Assembly: GCA_964354155.1 (NCBI GenBank) | Contig: CAYGYG010000002.1 | Coordinates: 98,071 to 162,070, forward strand | Direction of reading: 5' to 3' | Length of the DNA stretch: 64,000 nt | Source of the DNA: CAYGYG01 sp964354155 | GTDB taxonomy: Bacteria; Hydrothermota; Tepidihabitantia; SM23-42; CAYGYG01 | Part shown: one piece after another, positions 25,578 through 33,070 of the stretch | Layout of the letters: each line of letters begins with the position of its first letter | How positions within the stretch are numbered: the first letter of the stretch is position 1 | Program-made: the position numbers and the translations under genes | The notes under the pieces: generated by a model | What the model was told of the DNA's origin: nothing | Seen by the model: only the letters and a program-made list of their open reading frames with translations | The model's database searches: none

Positions 25578-26638
25578 GCTCCGAGCAGGTTGTCGACCAG
25601 TTGATACAGGTCCCGGCGCCGTCTGGTCAGGGGGACATTGTCGGCGATCCGGTCTCGGGCGGCCCGGGCCGCAGCCGGGCCCATGCCCAGAGCCTTGAAA
25701 ATCGCCGCGGCGGTTTGGCCGGCGTCGCCGTATTCAACCAAGAAACCGGTGCGGCCGATCGCGGTCGGGATGCCTCCTCTCCTGGTTCCGACCGGAATGC
25801 ACCCGCAGAGCATCGCTTCGCACAGCGCATTGGGCAGGCCTTCCCGCATCGACAACTGACAATAGACGGTGGCTTTCTGATAATAACCCAGGAGTTCGGC
25901 GTGGGGGACCGGGTTGAAGAGTCTGACGTTGCCGGGCAGTCCGGCGGTCTCCAATTCGCGTGCCGCCGGGCCGAAGACACCTACGACCCAGAACCGGGCC
26001 GCGGGCACCCGGGCCGCGGCCCGGATGAAAGTATCGATGCCCTTGAGCCGGATCCGCGTTTTGTCCGGGCACCAGGCTACGGTCAGGACGACTTCTTCTT
26101 TCTCGGTGGCCGCCGGGCGCCAGAAATCAATATCATAGCCCGTGGGTAGACAGCGGACGTTCTTCAGGGCAGGGCCTACATTCGTGCTGATGTCGCTGGC
26201 CAGCGATTGGTCGACAATCAGGACCCGGTCGGCCCGGCGCAGCGCAAAGCGTCCCAGCCGTGCTCGCCAGGGATTGACGAACGCGCCGTAGCCCAGCTCC
26301 GGAACCCTTGCGACGTCGATCCCGCCGACCACGATGACGACCGGCTTGCCCAGAAGGCGGCCGATAAGGACGACGAGGGCGGCACTGACCGTGCCAAACC
26401 AGCAGAAGGCAAGGTCAACGGAAAACATACTCCTGACCAGGTGATGCGCAATCGCAAACCAGGCACCATAAGTCGAGTTCACTTCGTACCTTTCTTTGAG
26501 TATTTGCTCATCGATACGGACAAATGGCAATGGTGCAAACGAGGTGAAGAGAATACGGGGTCTCCGGCGTTTCATCGCCGGACCGCGCAATCCGGCGTCC
26601 GCGATCAAGGTGTTGCGGTCAACCCGGGCGCCGTTCAT
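25574..26638 (-). CDS. GT4-family glycosyltransferase
   Basis: A 354-residue GT-B glycosyltransferase with LTVAWCPDKTRIRLKGID (the first strand of the C-terminal domain, in part) and the E-x7-E motif in MREGLPNALCEAMLCG. The start at 26638 makes an ATGA overlap with the epimerase-like gene, consistent with the other junctions of this operon; an ATG at 26575 (MKRRRPRILFTSF) looks more like a typical GT4 N-terminus and is a real alternative. Frames upstream of 26638 overlap the neighbour and are not used. Confidence 0.87.
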   Translation of the reverse strand: MNGARVDRNTLIADAGLRGPAMKRRRPRILFTSFAPLPFVRIDEQILKERYEVNSTYGAWFAIAHHLVRSMFSVDLAFCWFGTVSAALVVLIGRLLGKPVVIVVGGIDVARVPELGYGAFVNPWRARLGRFALRRADRVLIVDQSLASDISTNVGPALKNVRCLPTGYDIDFWRPAATEKEEVVLTVAWCPDKTRIRLKGIDTFIRAAARVPAARFWVVGVFGPAARELETAGLPGNVRLFNPVPHAELLGYYQKATVYCQLSMREGLPNALCEAMLCGCIPVGTRRGGIPTAIGRTGFLVEYGDAGQTAAAIFKALGMGPAAARAARDRIADNVPLTRRRRDLYQLVDNLLGA

Positions 26639-27498
26639 CGGAGCCGCAGCCACAACGAGGCCCGCGTTTTGTGCAGGGCGGTTTTCTCCTGCAGCTTGCC
26701 GAAGAGCCACCGGCCCTGGCAGAGCATGCTGTTGGCGTACCCCTGCCAGGATTGGGCAGTTCGTCCCAGCCCGGGTGTTCGGGAGAGGCGGCTTGCGGAT
26801 TTGAGCAGCGCGATGTGCAGGCGGTGATACTCCTGAGAGGCGAGGCGGAAGATCGGGAAGAGGTCGTAGCGGGTCCAGTAGCCGGTGTCGTAGCAGGATA
26901 CGATTCGCTTCAGGCACGAAAGGCCGTTTTCGTAAAGACTCCGGGCGCGAGCAACACCGTGAAGTCGGCCCAGGTCGTGTAGGCCAAACAGCGTGAACAC
27001 AAAACCGTTGAGCACCAGCGAAGGGGGATTACTGGGATATTCTTCGTAGAAATCGCCCCACTCCGTGCGCGCCAGGACGCCGCCCTGACCAACCGTACGG
27101 CCGAACGGTTCAAGTGCGCGCCGGGCACAAGCCAAGTACTGGTTCTGACCAAGCAGGGCCGCCATCCGGGCCAGAAAGCCGATGGCCTGGCCCTGAACCA
27201 GGGCGCTGATCCAGCGCCGCCCGATGCCGTAGTAGGGGCTGGCCATGTCGATAAACCAGACGTCATCGCACTGGGCCGCCACGAGCCAATCGGCAAGTCG
27301 AATTGCGCGGTCCCGATAGGGCGACTCTTTGGTTTCGATGTAGCGGTTGTAATAGTGTAATCCCCAGTTCGCAACGGTGATGGGATGACACATCCGGCGA
27401 ACCCCGGGCAGGTGCACATAGGGAATGCCCTGCTCATCGAATTGGACCGGGTGGAGGTCGGCGCGGGTAAATGCATAGTGGTACGCAGTGAGTTCCAT
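26635..27498 (-). CDS. D-glucuronyl C5-epimerase-like protein
   Basis: A 287-residue all-alpha toroid protein resembling the C-terminal domain of glucuronyl C5-epimerases, which in animals convert GlcA to IdoA in heparan sulfate. Seen motifs are NWGLHYYNRYIET near residue 49, WISALVQGQAIGFLARMAAL near 95 (the conserved G-Q-x4-L-x-R helix) and DFYEEYPSNPPSLVLNGFV near 150. Bacterial homologues exist but are rarely characterised, so uronic-acid epimerisation of the operon's polysaccharide is inference. It is the first gene of the operon and starts 9 nt after a -10 box with no Shine-Dalgarno: probably near-leaderless. Confidence 0.75.
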   Translation of the reverse strand: MELTAYHYAFTRADLHPVQFDEQGIPYVHLPGVRRMCHPITVANWGLHYYNRYIETKESPYRDRAIRLADWLVAAQCDDVWFIDMASPYYGIGRRWISALVQGQAIGFLARMAALLGQNQYLACARRALEPFGRTVGQGGVLARTEWGDFYEEYPSNPPSLVLNGFVFTLFGLHDLGRLHGVARARSLYENGLSCLKRIVSCYDTGYWTRYDLFPIFRLASQEYHRLHIALLKSASRLSRTPGLGRTAQSWQGYANSMLCQGRWLFGKLQEKTALHKTRASLWLRLR

Positions 27499-27507
27499 TG
27501 CCGGTCA

Positions 27508-27535
27508 AGTATACATTGTTTGCCGCTTAAGTCAA
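27508..27535 (-). promoter_or_regulatory. Near-leaderless promoter of the polysaccharide operon
   Basis: Minus-strand TTGACT (27535-27530), 16-bp spacer, TATACT (27513-27508). It lies 9 nt before the ATG at 27498, giving a leader of about 0-3 nt. Confidence 0.83.
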
Positions 27536-27615
27536 CCTCGGCTTGGCCAAGGCAGTGTGCAGCCCCATAAATGACTTACATGTAAGAATCTAATTTTATA
27601 GCACACTGAAGGGGT

Positions 27616-27715
27616 GTGGGGAAGAGGCGTCCCCACGCTTTTGGGGTAATCCGCCTGAGGCGGGTTGGAAGTGTCGTGTCTTGTGAACAAGACTAATGTA
27701 AATGAATTTGCGGGA
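27616..27715. repeat. Cluster of hairpins between divergent genes
   Basis: Between two divergent promoters lies a dense set of palindromes. GTGGGGA/TCCCCAC (27616-27636) is followed by GCTTTT. CCGCCT-ga-AGGCGG-type symmetry follows near 27651. A perfect 9-bp TGTCGTGTC/GACACGACA pair encloses CTTG-TGAA-CAAG. No gene is evident. These could be remnants of a small mobile repeat or regulatory structures; neither adjacent gene needs a terminator here. Confidence 0.45.
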
Positions 27716-27742
27716 CACGACAGTAGCGCCGTGGCTTGTGCA

Positions 27743-27770
27743 TTGACACGCACTTCCCGTTAGTTATAAT
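27743..27770 (+). promoter_or_regulatory. Consensus leaderless promoter for serine hydrolase
   Basis: Perfect TTGACA, 16-bp spacer, perfect TATAAT. The -10 ends 7 nt before ATG 27778, placing the transcript start at the start codon. An in-frame ATG at 27769 overlaps the -10 box and cannot be the start. Confidence 0.92.
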
Positions 27771-27777
27771 GAGGGCG

Positions 27778-28881
27778 ATGACCGGTTTTGGCAGGCTTGA
27801 TGCGTATCTTAAAGAGTGCGTCAGTGCCGGCTATTTCCCGGGCGCGGTGGTGCTGGCGGGTAATGTTCGCGAAGATCTCTTCTTCGAAATCTACGGCCAG
27901 GCTCAGGTTGAGCCGGTCTTGCGTCCGATGCGTCCCGATGCGATTTTCGACTTGGCCTCGCTGACCAAGCCGATTGCGACCGCGACTTCCATCTTGATAC
28001 TCAAAGAAGAACGGATGCTTTGCCTGTCCGACCGGCTTGCGCACTATTTTCCGGCGCTTAAGTCCTCACCGTACAAGGACGCCACGATTCTTCAGGCATT
28101 GGTTCATACGTCTGGGATTCCGGCCTGGTTTCCGCTCTACATCGTCGCCGCCGGCGCCAAGGAGGAGATTGACTATATTGCCGGACTCGCACCGAAATTC
28201 GCGCCGGGCAAAGGCGTTGAATACTCCTGCCTTAACTATATACTGCTGGGTGCGGTGATTGAAAGGGCGTCGGGTTTTACGGTTGGCGAGTTCTCCCGCC
28301 GGAAGGTTTTCGAACCGCTGGGCATGAAAGACACGTGCTTCCTGCCGGGCGAGTCCAAGCGCGAACGGTTCGTGACGACGGAAGTCGGCAACGAACACGA
28401 GAAGGAAGTCTGCCGGAACTACCCGGGTCGCATCGCGGTGCCTTGGCGATCATACGCGATCACCGGCGAGGTGCATGATGGGAATGCCTTCTACGGGTTC
28501 GGCGGCGTCAGCGGCAATGCCGGCCTTTTTGCACCGGCGGCTGACCTGGCCCGGTTTGTTCGTTCGCTGCTTGGCCGCAAGAGCGTCATCAGCCGTGAGG
28601 GGATAGAGCTCATGATTAGCAATCACACGGCGCACCTTGACCAGGGCCGCGGCATCGGCTGGGGTGTGGCGAGCCGTTTTGCCGGGCAGTTCTTTTCCAA
28701 GAAGACGTTTGGTCACACGGGTTTCACCGGAGTCTGCATCTATGCTGATCCGGTGACCGAACTGTTCGTTCTCCTAATGACCAATTCGGTTCATCCCAGG
28801 GTGAAGAAAGGGATTCTTGATGAGATCCGCCCGAGAGTCTGCGATCTGGTATACGAAGGGGCGATTGTAGCATCGAAATGA
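27778..28881 (+). CDS. Beta-lactamase-family serine hydrolase (class C-like)
   Basis: A 367-residue protein with the serine beta-lactamase/penicillin-binding fold: SLTK (S-x-x-K nucleophile motif), YSCLNY (Y-x-N) and HTGFTG (KTG-like third motif). The family covers class C beta-lactamases, D-aminopeptidases, esterases and LpqH/Pbp4*-like proteins, so the substrate is open. No convincing signal peptide is seen from this start, suggesting a cytoplasmic enzyme or an atypical export signal. The predicted mRNA is leaderless, although GAGGG just before the ATG would also resemble a Shine-Dalgarno if transcription began further upstream. Confidence 0.9.
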   Translation: MTGFGRLDAYLKECVSAGYFPGAVVLAGNVREDLFFEIYGQAQVEPVLRPMRPDAIFDLASLTKPIATATSILILKEERMLCLSDRLAHYFPALKSSPYKDATILQALVHTSGIPAWFPLYIVAAGAKEEIDYIAGLAPKFAPGKGVEYSCLNYILLGAVIERASGFTVGEFSRRKVFEPLGMKDTCFLPGESKRERFVTTEVGNEHEKEVCRNYPGRIAVPWRSYAITGEVHDGNAFYGFGGVSGNAGLFAPAADLARFVRSLLGRKSVISREGIELMISNHTAHLDQGRGIGWGVASRFAGQFFSKKTFGHTGFTGVCIYADPVTELFVLLMTNSVHPRVKKGILDEIRPRVCDLVYEGAIVASK

Positions 28882-28992
28882 CAAATTCTAAATTTATAAT
28901 CCTAAATCCGAAACAAATTCCAATTTCTAGATATTCAAATCCCGAATATTCTGTGATTTGTTTAGAATTTAGAAATTAGGATTTAGTATTCT
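28881..28992. repeat. AT-rich heptamer array (16 x 7 bp) between two genes
   Basis: The whole interval from the serine hydrolase stop to the next ATG is 112 bp and parses as sixteen 7-bp units. The left half carries CTAAATT, TATAATC and CTAAATC; the right half carries GAATTTA, GAAATTA and GGATTTA, which are approximate reverse complements of the left units, so the array is roughly palindromic. It is strongly AT-rich compared with the flanking DNA. The last unit (GTATTCT) directly abuts the ATG of the radical SAM gene and so supplies its 5' region. Confidence 0.75.
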
Positions 28993-29877
28993 ATGCTAGT
29001 CTGTAACATCTGTCCTCATCAGTGCGGGGTTGACCGCAACCAGAAGTTGGGCGTGTGTCAGGCTCCGAACCAGTTGAAGGCTGCCCAGGCCAAGTTGCAC
29101 TTCCACGAAGAACCGTGCATCAGCGGCACCAGGGGTTCGGGTACGATCTTCTTTTCTCACTGTAATCTCCAGTGCCGATTCTGCCAGAACTACAGGATAT
29201 CGCAGGAGCATTTCGGCAAAGTGGTCAGCCCCTCAAGATTCACTGAAATCATGTTGGAACTGCAAGCGCAAGGGGCGCAGAACATCAACCTGGTGAGCCC
29301 AACTCCGTATTTGGACTGCTTGGTCGGCCCTCTTGAGACCGCTAAAGCAAAAGGTCAGCTAAAGATACCTATCGTCTGGAATAGCAATGGTTATGAGAAT
29401 GTTGATGCCCTGAATCGATTGTCCGGTTTGGTCGATGTCTATCTGTCGGATTTGAAGTACTTTTCCGACGAAATCGGACGTAGCTTTTCAGGGGTTGAGA
29501 ACTACTTCGAGTTTGCGCGCATGGCGATCCTTGAGATGCGGAGACAGGTTCCGAGAGATGAGTTCGACGGCGAGATGATGAGAAAGGGGTTGATAGTGCG
29601 TCACCTCGTCTTGCCGGGCCAGGTTGACGACAGCAAGCGGATCCTGGAGTGGCTGGCCGCAAACCTGGGAACCGGGACAATAGTCAGTTTAATGGCGCAG
29701 TACTACCCCGCTCACCGGGCCGCCCAGTATCCTCCTCTTGACCGGCGGTTGACCGAGCATGAATATGCCCAGGTGTGCGACAACTTCATCGAACTGGGGT
29801 TTAGCGAGGGCTACGTGCAGGAATTGTCCTCGGCCGAGGCACACTACACGCCGGATTTCAAGCTTGAAGGGGTATAA
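28993..29877 (+). CDS. Radical SAM protein, PflA-like
   Basis: A 294-residue radical SAM enzyme. The [4Fe-4S] motif CNLQCRFC (C-x3-C-x2-C) is near residue 59. An N-terminal cysteine cluster (CNICPHQCGVDRNQKLGVC) precedes it, as in the pyruvate-formate-lyase-activase-related branch. LVSPTPYLD and IVWNSNGYE follow, with LVLPGQVDDSKRILEWL in the last third. Such proteins are often annotated PflA/PflX-like with unknown targets. It has no Shine-Dalgarno because a heptamer array runs right up to the ATG; expression may depend on read-through from the preceding hydrolase gene. Confidence 0.88.
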   Translation: MLVCNICPHQCGVDRNQKLGVCQAPNQLKAAQAKLHFHEEPCISGTRGSGTIFFSHCNLQCRFCQNYRISQEHFGKVVSPSRFTEIMLELQAQGAQNINLVSPTPYLDCLVGPLETAKAKGQLKIPIVWNSNGYENVDALNRLSGLVDVYLSDLKYFSDEIGRSFSGVENYFEFARMAILEMRRQVPRDEFDGEMMRKGLIVRHLVLPGQVDDSKRILEWLAANLGTGTIVSLMAQYYPAHRAAQYPPLDRRLTEHEYAQVCDNFIELGFSEGYVQELSSAEAHYTPDFKLEGV

Positions 29878-29904
29878 TACAAACGCATCAAGTAACATGA
29901 CAGT

Positions 29905-30051
29905 GTCATTGCGAGCCCGCCACGCTGCTTGGCGGGCGTGGCAATCCCATTTTCTCAGAAGAGATCCCTCGTTTCACTCGGGACGATGCTTCGCGTCGGA
30001 TTGCGCAGCCTGTTCCGAGCGCAAGCGAGGAATCTCGCTCCTCGCAATGAC
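29905..30051. mobile_element. MITE-like repeat with GTCATTGCGAG terminal inverted repeats
   Basis: A 147-bp non-coding element bounded by perfect 11-bp inverted ends, GTCATTGCGAG (29905-29915) and CTCGCAATGAC (30041-30051). Internally it has further paired segments (CGCCACGC/GCGGGCGTGGC-like, and ACTCGGGACGATGCTTCG). Repeats with these ends are dispersed in many bacterial genomes and are non-autonomous. No clear target-site duplication was found. Only this copy is in the window. Confidence 0.75.
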
Positions 30052-30100
30052 GACTTAGCAACTGCGTTCGTATTAGTTCGTGGCTGGGGCGTAAAGTGTA

Positions 30101-30128
30101 TTGACCAATCCCGATTTTGGCATACAAT
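30101..30128 (+). promoter_or_regulatory. Leaderless promoter of the M16 peptidase operon
   Basis: TTGACC, 16-bp spacer, TACAAT. The -10 ends 5 nt before ATG 30134. It lies 49 bp downstream of the MITE-like element. Confidence 0.87.
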
Positions 30129-30133
30129 CGAAG

Positions 30134-31480
30134 ATGATGACGACTTTTTTGCTTTTTTCTTTTTTTCTAACTTCTTATTCCCCGTCATCGGCCGGGGAGG
30201 TGGAAGCGACCGAACACCACCTGGCGAATGGTCTCAAAATTGTCTTCGTCGAAAACCACTCATCACCGGTTGTGGCGTTGCAGATCTGGTATCGCGTGGG
30301 CTCGAAGAATGAGACGCCCGGGATCCGAGGCATCTCCCACCTCCTTGAGCACATGATGTTCAAGGGCTCAACCAATGTCGGGCCTGAGGAACACATGCGG
30401 CAGATCGGCTGGGTGGGAGGGAGAACCAACGCCTTCACCTCTGAGGATGTCACCGTCTATCATCAGGTCGTGCCGTCCAGTTCGGCGGAGTTGGCCTTCC
30501 GGCTTGAGGCCGACCGGATGGCATCGTTGACCCTTTCCGGCGATGCACTGCTTACTGAACGAGAGGTGGTCAAGGAAGAGCTGAGGGCGCGTGATGAGAA
30601 TAGCCCTTGGGCGCGGTTCTACAACGGACTGCTCAAAGTCCTCTACAAAGCCCACTCCTATCGATACTCAGTCATCGGGACGCTTGAAGACTTAGATTCT
30701 GTAAAGGCCGCGACGCTCCGGGACTACTACCGTAAGTACTATGCCCCGGATAATGCGGTCATGGTTGTGGTCGGAGACATCACCTGGGCCAGGGTCGAAG
30801 AGTTGATCTTGAAGTACTTCGCGCCTATCGGATTCAAGCGCGGTGAAATCGCGCTGATACAACAGGAACCGCAATCAAAGAAAGAGCAGAAGGTCACTTT
30901 CAAACTGCCGATGCAGCTGGCGCAGTCCGGCGTTGCTTACCGGATTCCCGCGGCCGACCACCCGGACATTCCGGCCATCGAAGTGATCATTGATGTCCTG
31001 GTCAGGGGGAGGAGTTCGCGGCTCTATAAGCGATTGGTGCGCCAGGAGCAGACCGCGGTCGGTGTCTATGATGTGACCGGGATCAACCAGGATCCAGGCT
31101 TCTTCTTTATCAGCGCGACGCACAATGAGCCGGCCAAGGGTAAGCATATCCAGAAGACAATGCTGGAGGTGATTGAGGGGATTGTTCAGCACGGCGTAAC
31201 TTCCGAGGAGCTGACCCGGGCTAAGAACCACCTGCTGGCCAACTTCACGTTTGGTCTTTGTTCCTTTTCTGGTCAGGCCTTTGGATTAGGTAACGCAGAG
31301 GTGTACTATGGTGACTACCGGCGGTATCATGAGCGGAGCCGGCGTTATGACCGGCTGACCAGCGACGACATCAAGGCCGCTGCGGCAAAGTACCTGGTCC
31401 AGGAAAACCGGGTTCGTTTCCACGTTGAGCCTGAAAGACCTGTTGGGGGTCCAGGCCAAGGCAAGCATGAATCGCAATAG
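30134..31480 (+). CDS. M16 zinc metallopeptidase, catalytic subunit
   Basis: A 448-residue secreted peptidase with a signal peptide rich in Phe and Leu (TTFLLFSFFLTSY). The inverted zinc motif HLLEH (HxxEH) is present near residue 75, with the third ligand expected about 75 residues later in the LLTEREVVKEEL helix. M16 enzymes form two-domain clamshells that degrade peptides. The next gene encodes a homologue lacking the zinc motif, so the functional unit is probably a heterodimer. The start is leaderless; a TTG at 30101 seen in the same frame is part of the -35 box and is rejected. Confidence 0.92.
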   Translation: MMTTFLLFSFFLTSYSPSSAGEVEATEHHLANGLKIVFVENHSSPVVALQIWYRVGSKNETPGIRGISHLLEHMMFKGSTNVGPEEHMRQIGWVGGRTNAFTSEDVTVYHQVVPSSSAELAFRLEADRMASLTLSGDALLTEREVVKEELRARDENSPWARFYNGLLKVLYKAHSYRYSVIGTLEDLDSVKAATLRDYYRKYYAPDNAVMVVVGDITWARVEELILKYFAPIGFKRGEIALIQQEPQSKKEQKVTFKLPMQLAQSGVAYRIPAADHPDIPAIEVIIDVLVRGRSSRLYKRLVRQEQTAVGVYDVTGINQDPGFFFISATHNEPAKGKHIQKTMLEVIEGIVQHGVTSEELTRAKNHLLANFTFGLCSFSGQAFGLGNAEVYYGDYRRYHERSRRYDRLTSDDIKAAAAKYLVQENRVRFHVEPERPVGGPGQGKHESQ

Positions 31481-32885
31481 ACGTTTCTGCAAATCATGTT
31501 TGTTGTGCATTGCTATTGCCATCACGATGCACTCTTTGCTCTTTGGCCAAGCGGTCACTCTGCCCGAAATGAAATCGTTTGTTCTCGACAACGGCCTCAA
31601 AGTGATTGTGGTCGAGAACCACGAGCAGCCGGCTGTCTTGTACTCGCTGATGATCAAGTCCGGGACACTCGAAGATAGGGAGGGCAAAGAAGGCGCGACC
31701 GAATTGGTGGGCAAGCTACTGGAGCGGGGCAGCAAGAACTTCACCGCGGACCGGTTGGCCGAGCGCATTGACTTCTTGGGCGCTCGCTTCGACGTTGAAG
31801 TCTCTCGTGAGTACGTTGGCATTGAATTGATGGTTTTGTCTAAAGACCGCCTTGAAGGGCTTGACATCCTTGCTGATGTTGTCATGCATCCAGGATTCCC
31901 CGAGGCCGAACTAGCACTTGCACGAAAGGAGCTGTTGGCCGAAGTCAAGTCGGTTATGGACGAGCCGCAGACGATTGCCGGAGACCATCTCCGCAGCATA
32001 ATTTTCGGAGTTGATCCGCGCGGCCGCACCAAGACACAGGGCAGCGTCAGTTCGACCAAGCGTGAACATGTTGTCGAGATGTATGACTGGCATTTTACTC
32101 CCGACAACGCGGTTCTTGTGGTCATCGGTGACATCCACCGCGATTCGACGGTTCGGCATTTGAACGGCCGATTCAGGGAATGGCGGCGGAAGGGAAGGAT
32201 AGAGCGCCTTGTTAGTATTGTGCACGGAGATCCGTTAACCCCATCTTTGCCACAACCCCGTATCCGGCTGGTTGACAAGCCAGGTTTGACCCAGGCCTTC
32301 ATCGCGCTCGGATTTCCGAGCATCAAGCGGAATGACCCCGATTATTTCGCTTATCTCGCGATGAACCATGTTCTGGGCGGCGCTGGTTTTTCCTCACGCT
32401 TGATGAGTGTCGTGCGGGCGCAGCAGGGAAAGACGTACGGTATCAGCAGCCGGTTTGAAGCCGGAACCCTGGCCGGACCGTTTATGGTCAGAACGTTTAC
32501 CCAGAGCGGCCAGACGCGCGAGATGATTCAACTCATTGTGAAGGTAATGACCGAGATGAAGGAGAAGGGGATCACCGAGCAGGAGCTCGACCACGTCAAG
32601 ACTAGTCAGATCGGCGGGTACCAGCTCCGGTTTCAGACTCCTTCGGACTTGGCCCGCGAGATTCTGAGCGCCGAACTCTACGGCCTGGGTCTTGACTACC
32701 TCAAAACCTATCCGGAAAAGATCAATGCGTTGACCGTCGAAAAGGTCAACCGGGCGGCTGCTACCTTTCTTCATCCCGAAGCCTTCTGGCTGGTCGTGGT
32801 CGGCGACGGCGCGACCGTTGACACCATCGTCGCACCATTAGGCAATATTCAAGGCGTCCCCTACCAGGACCTCTACACAAAGTAG
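31467..32885 (+). CDS. M16 peptidase-family protein, non-catalytic subunit
   Basis: A 472-residue homologue of the preceding gene with its own signal peptide. Where HxxEH should occur it reads KEGATELVGKLLERGS, so zinc binding is lost. It retains the R/Y pair of the M16B partner domain in VVRAQQGKTYGI, which in heterodimeric M16 peptidases contributes to substrate binding opposite the catalytic subunit. The ATG at 31467 overlaps the upstream stop by 14 bp with AAGG nearby, so translation is coupled and subunits are likely made in equal amounts. Confidence 0.9.
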   Translation: MNRNRRFCKSCLLCIAIAITMHSLLFGQAVTLPEMKSFVLDNGLKVIVVENHEQPAVLYSLMIKSGTLEDREGKEGATELVGKLLERGSKNFTADRLAERIDFLGARFDVEVSREYVGIELMVLSKDRLEGLDILADVVMHPGFPEAELALARKELLAEVKSVMDEPQTIAGDHLRSIIFGVDPRGRTKTQGSVSSTKREHVVEMYDWHFTPDNAVLVVIGDIHRDSTVRHLNGRFREWRRKGRIERLVSIVHGDPLTPSLPQPRIRLVDKPGLTQAFIALGFPSIKRNDPDYFAYLAMNHVLGGAGFSSRLMSVVRAQQGKTYGISSRFEAGTLAGPFMVRTFTQSGQTREMIQLIVKVMTEMKEKGITEQELDHVKTSQIGGYQLRFQTPSDLAREILSAELYGLGLDYLKTYPEKINALTVEKVNRAAATFLHPEAFWLVVVGDGATVDTIVAPLGNIQGVPYQDLYTK

Positions 32886-32933
32886 TTCGATCCGTCAGTT
32901 CTCGGCGCTCCAGACAGCACTGCAATTTAGCTA

Positions 32934-32961
32934 TTGCTTTTGCATCGAAACGCGATACAAT
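32934..32961 (+). promoter_or_regulatory. Promoter for leucyl aminopeptidase
   Basis: TTGCTT, 16-bp spacer, TACAAT, about 100 nt before the ATG at 33071. The leader shows no obvious structure. Confidence 0.68.
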
Positions 32962-33070
32962 TCTCCCGCCCAATGCACCGCGCATCGATTATTAGTAGAT
33001 TTCATTGCTGCAGGACGTCAATTCCCTTAGGTATTTACTTTCCCGGTCGCAGTGGCGCAAAGGAGTTTTC

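Noticed and set aside
27736..27769. Earlier starts for the serine hydrolase
   Set aside because: The TTG at 27736 and ATG at 27769 lie upstream of or within the promoter boxes and could not be on the transcript.
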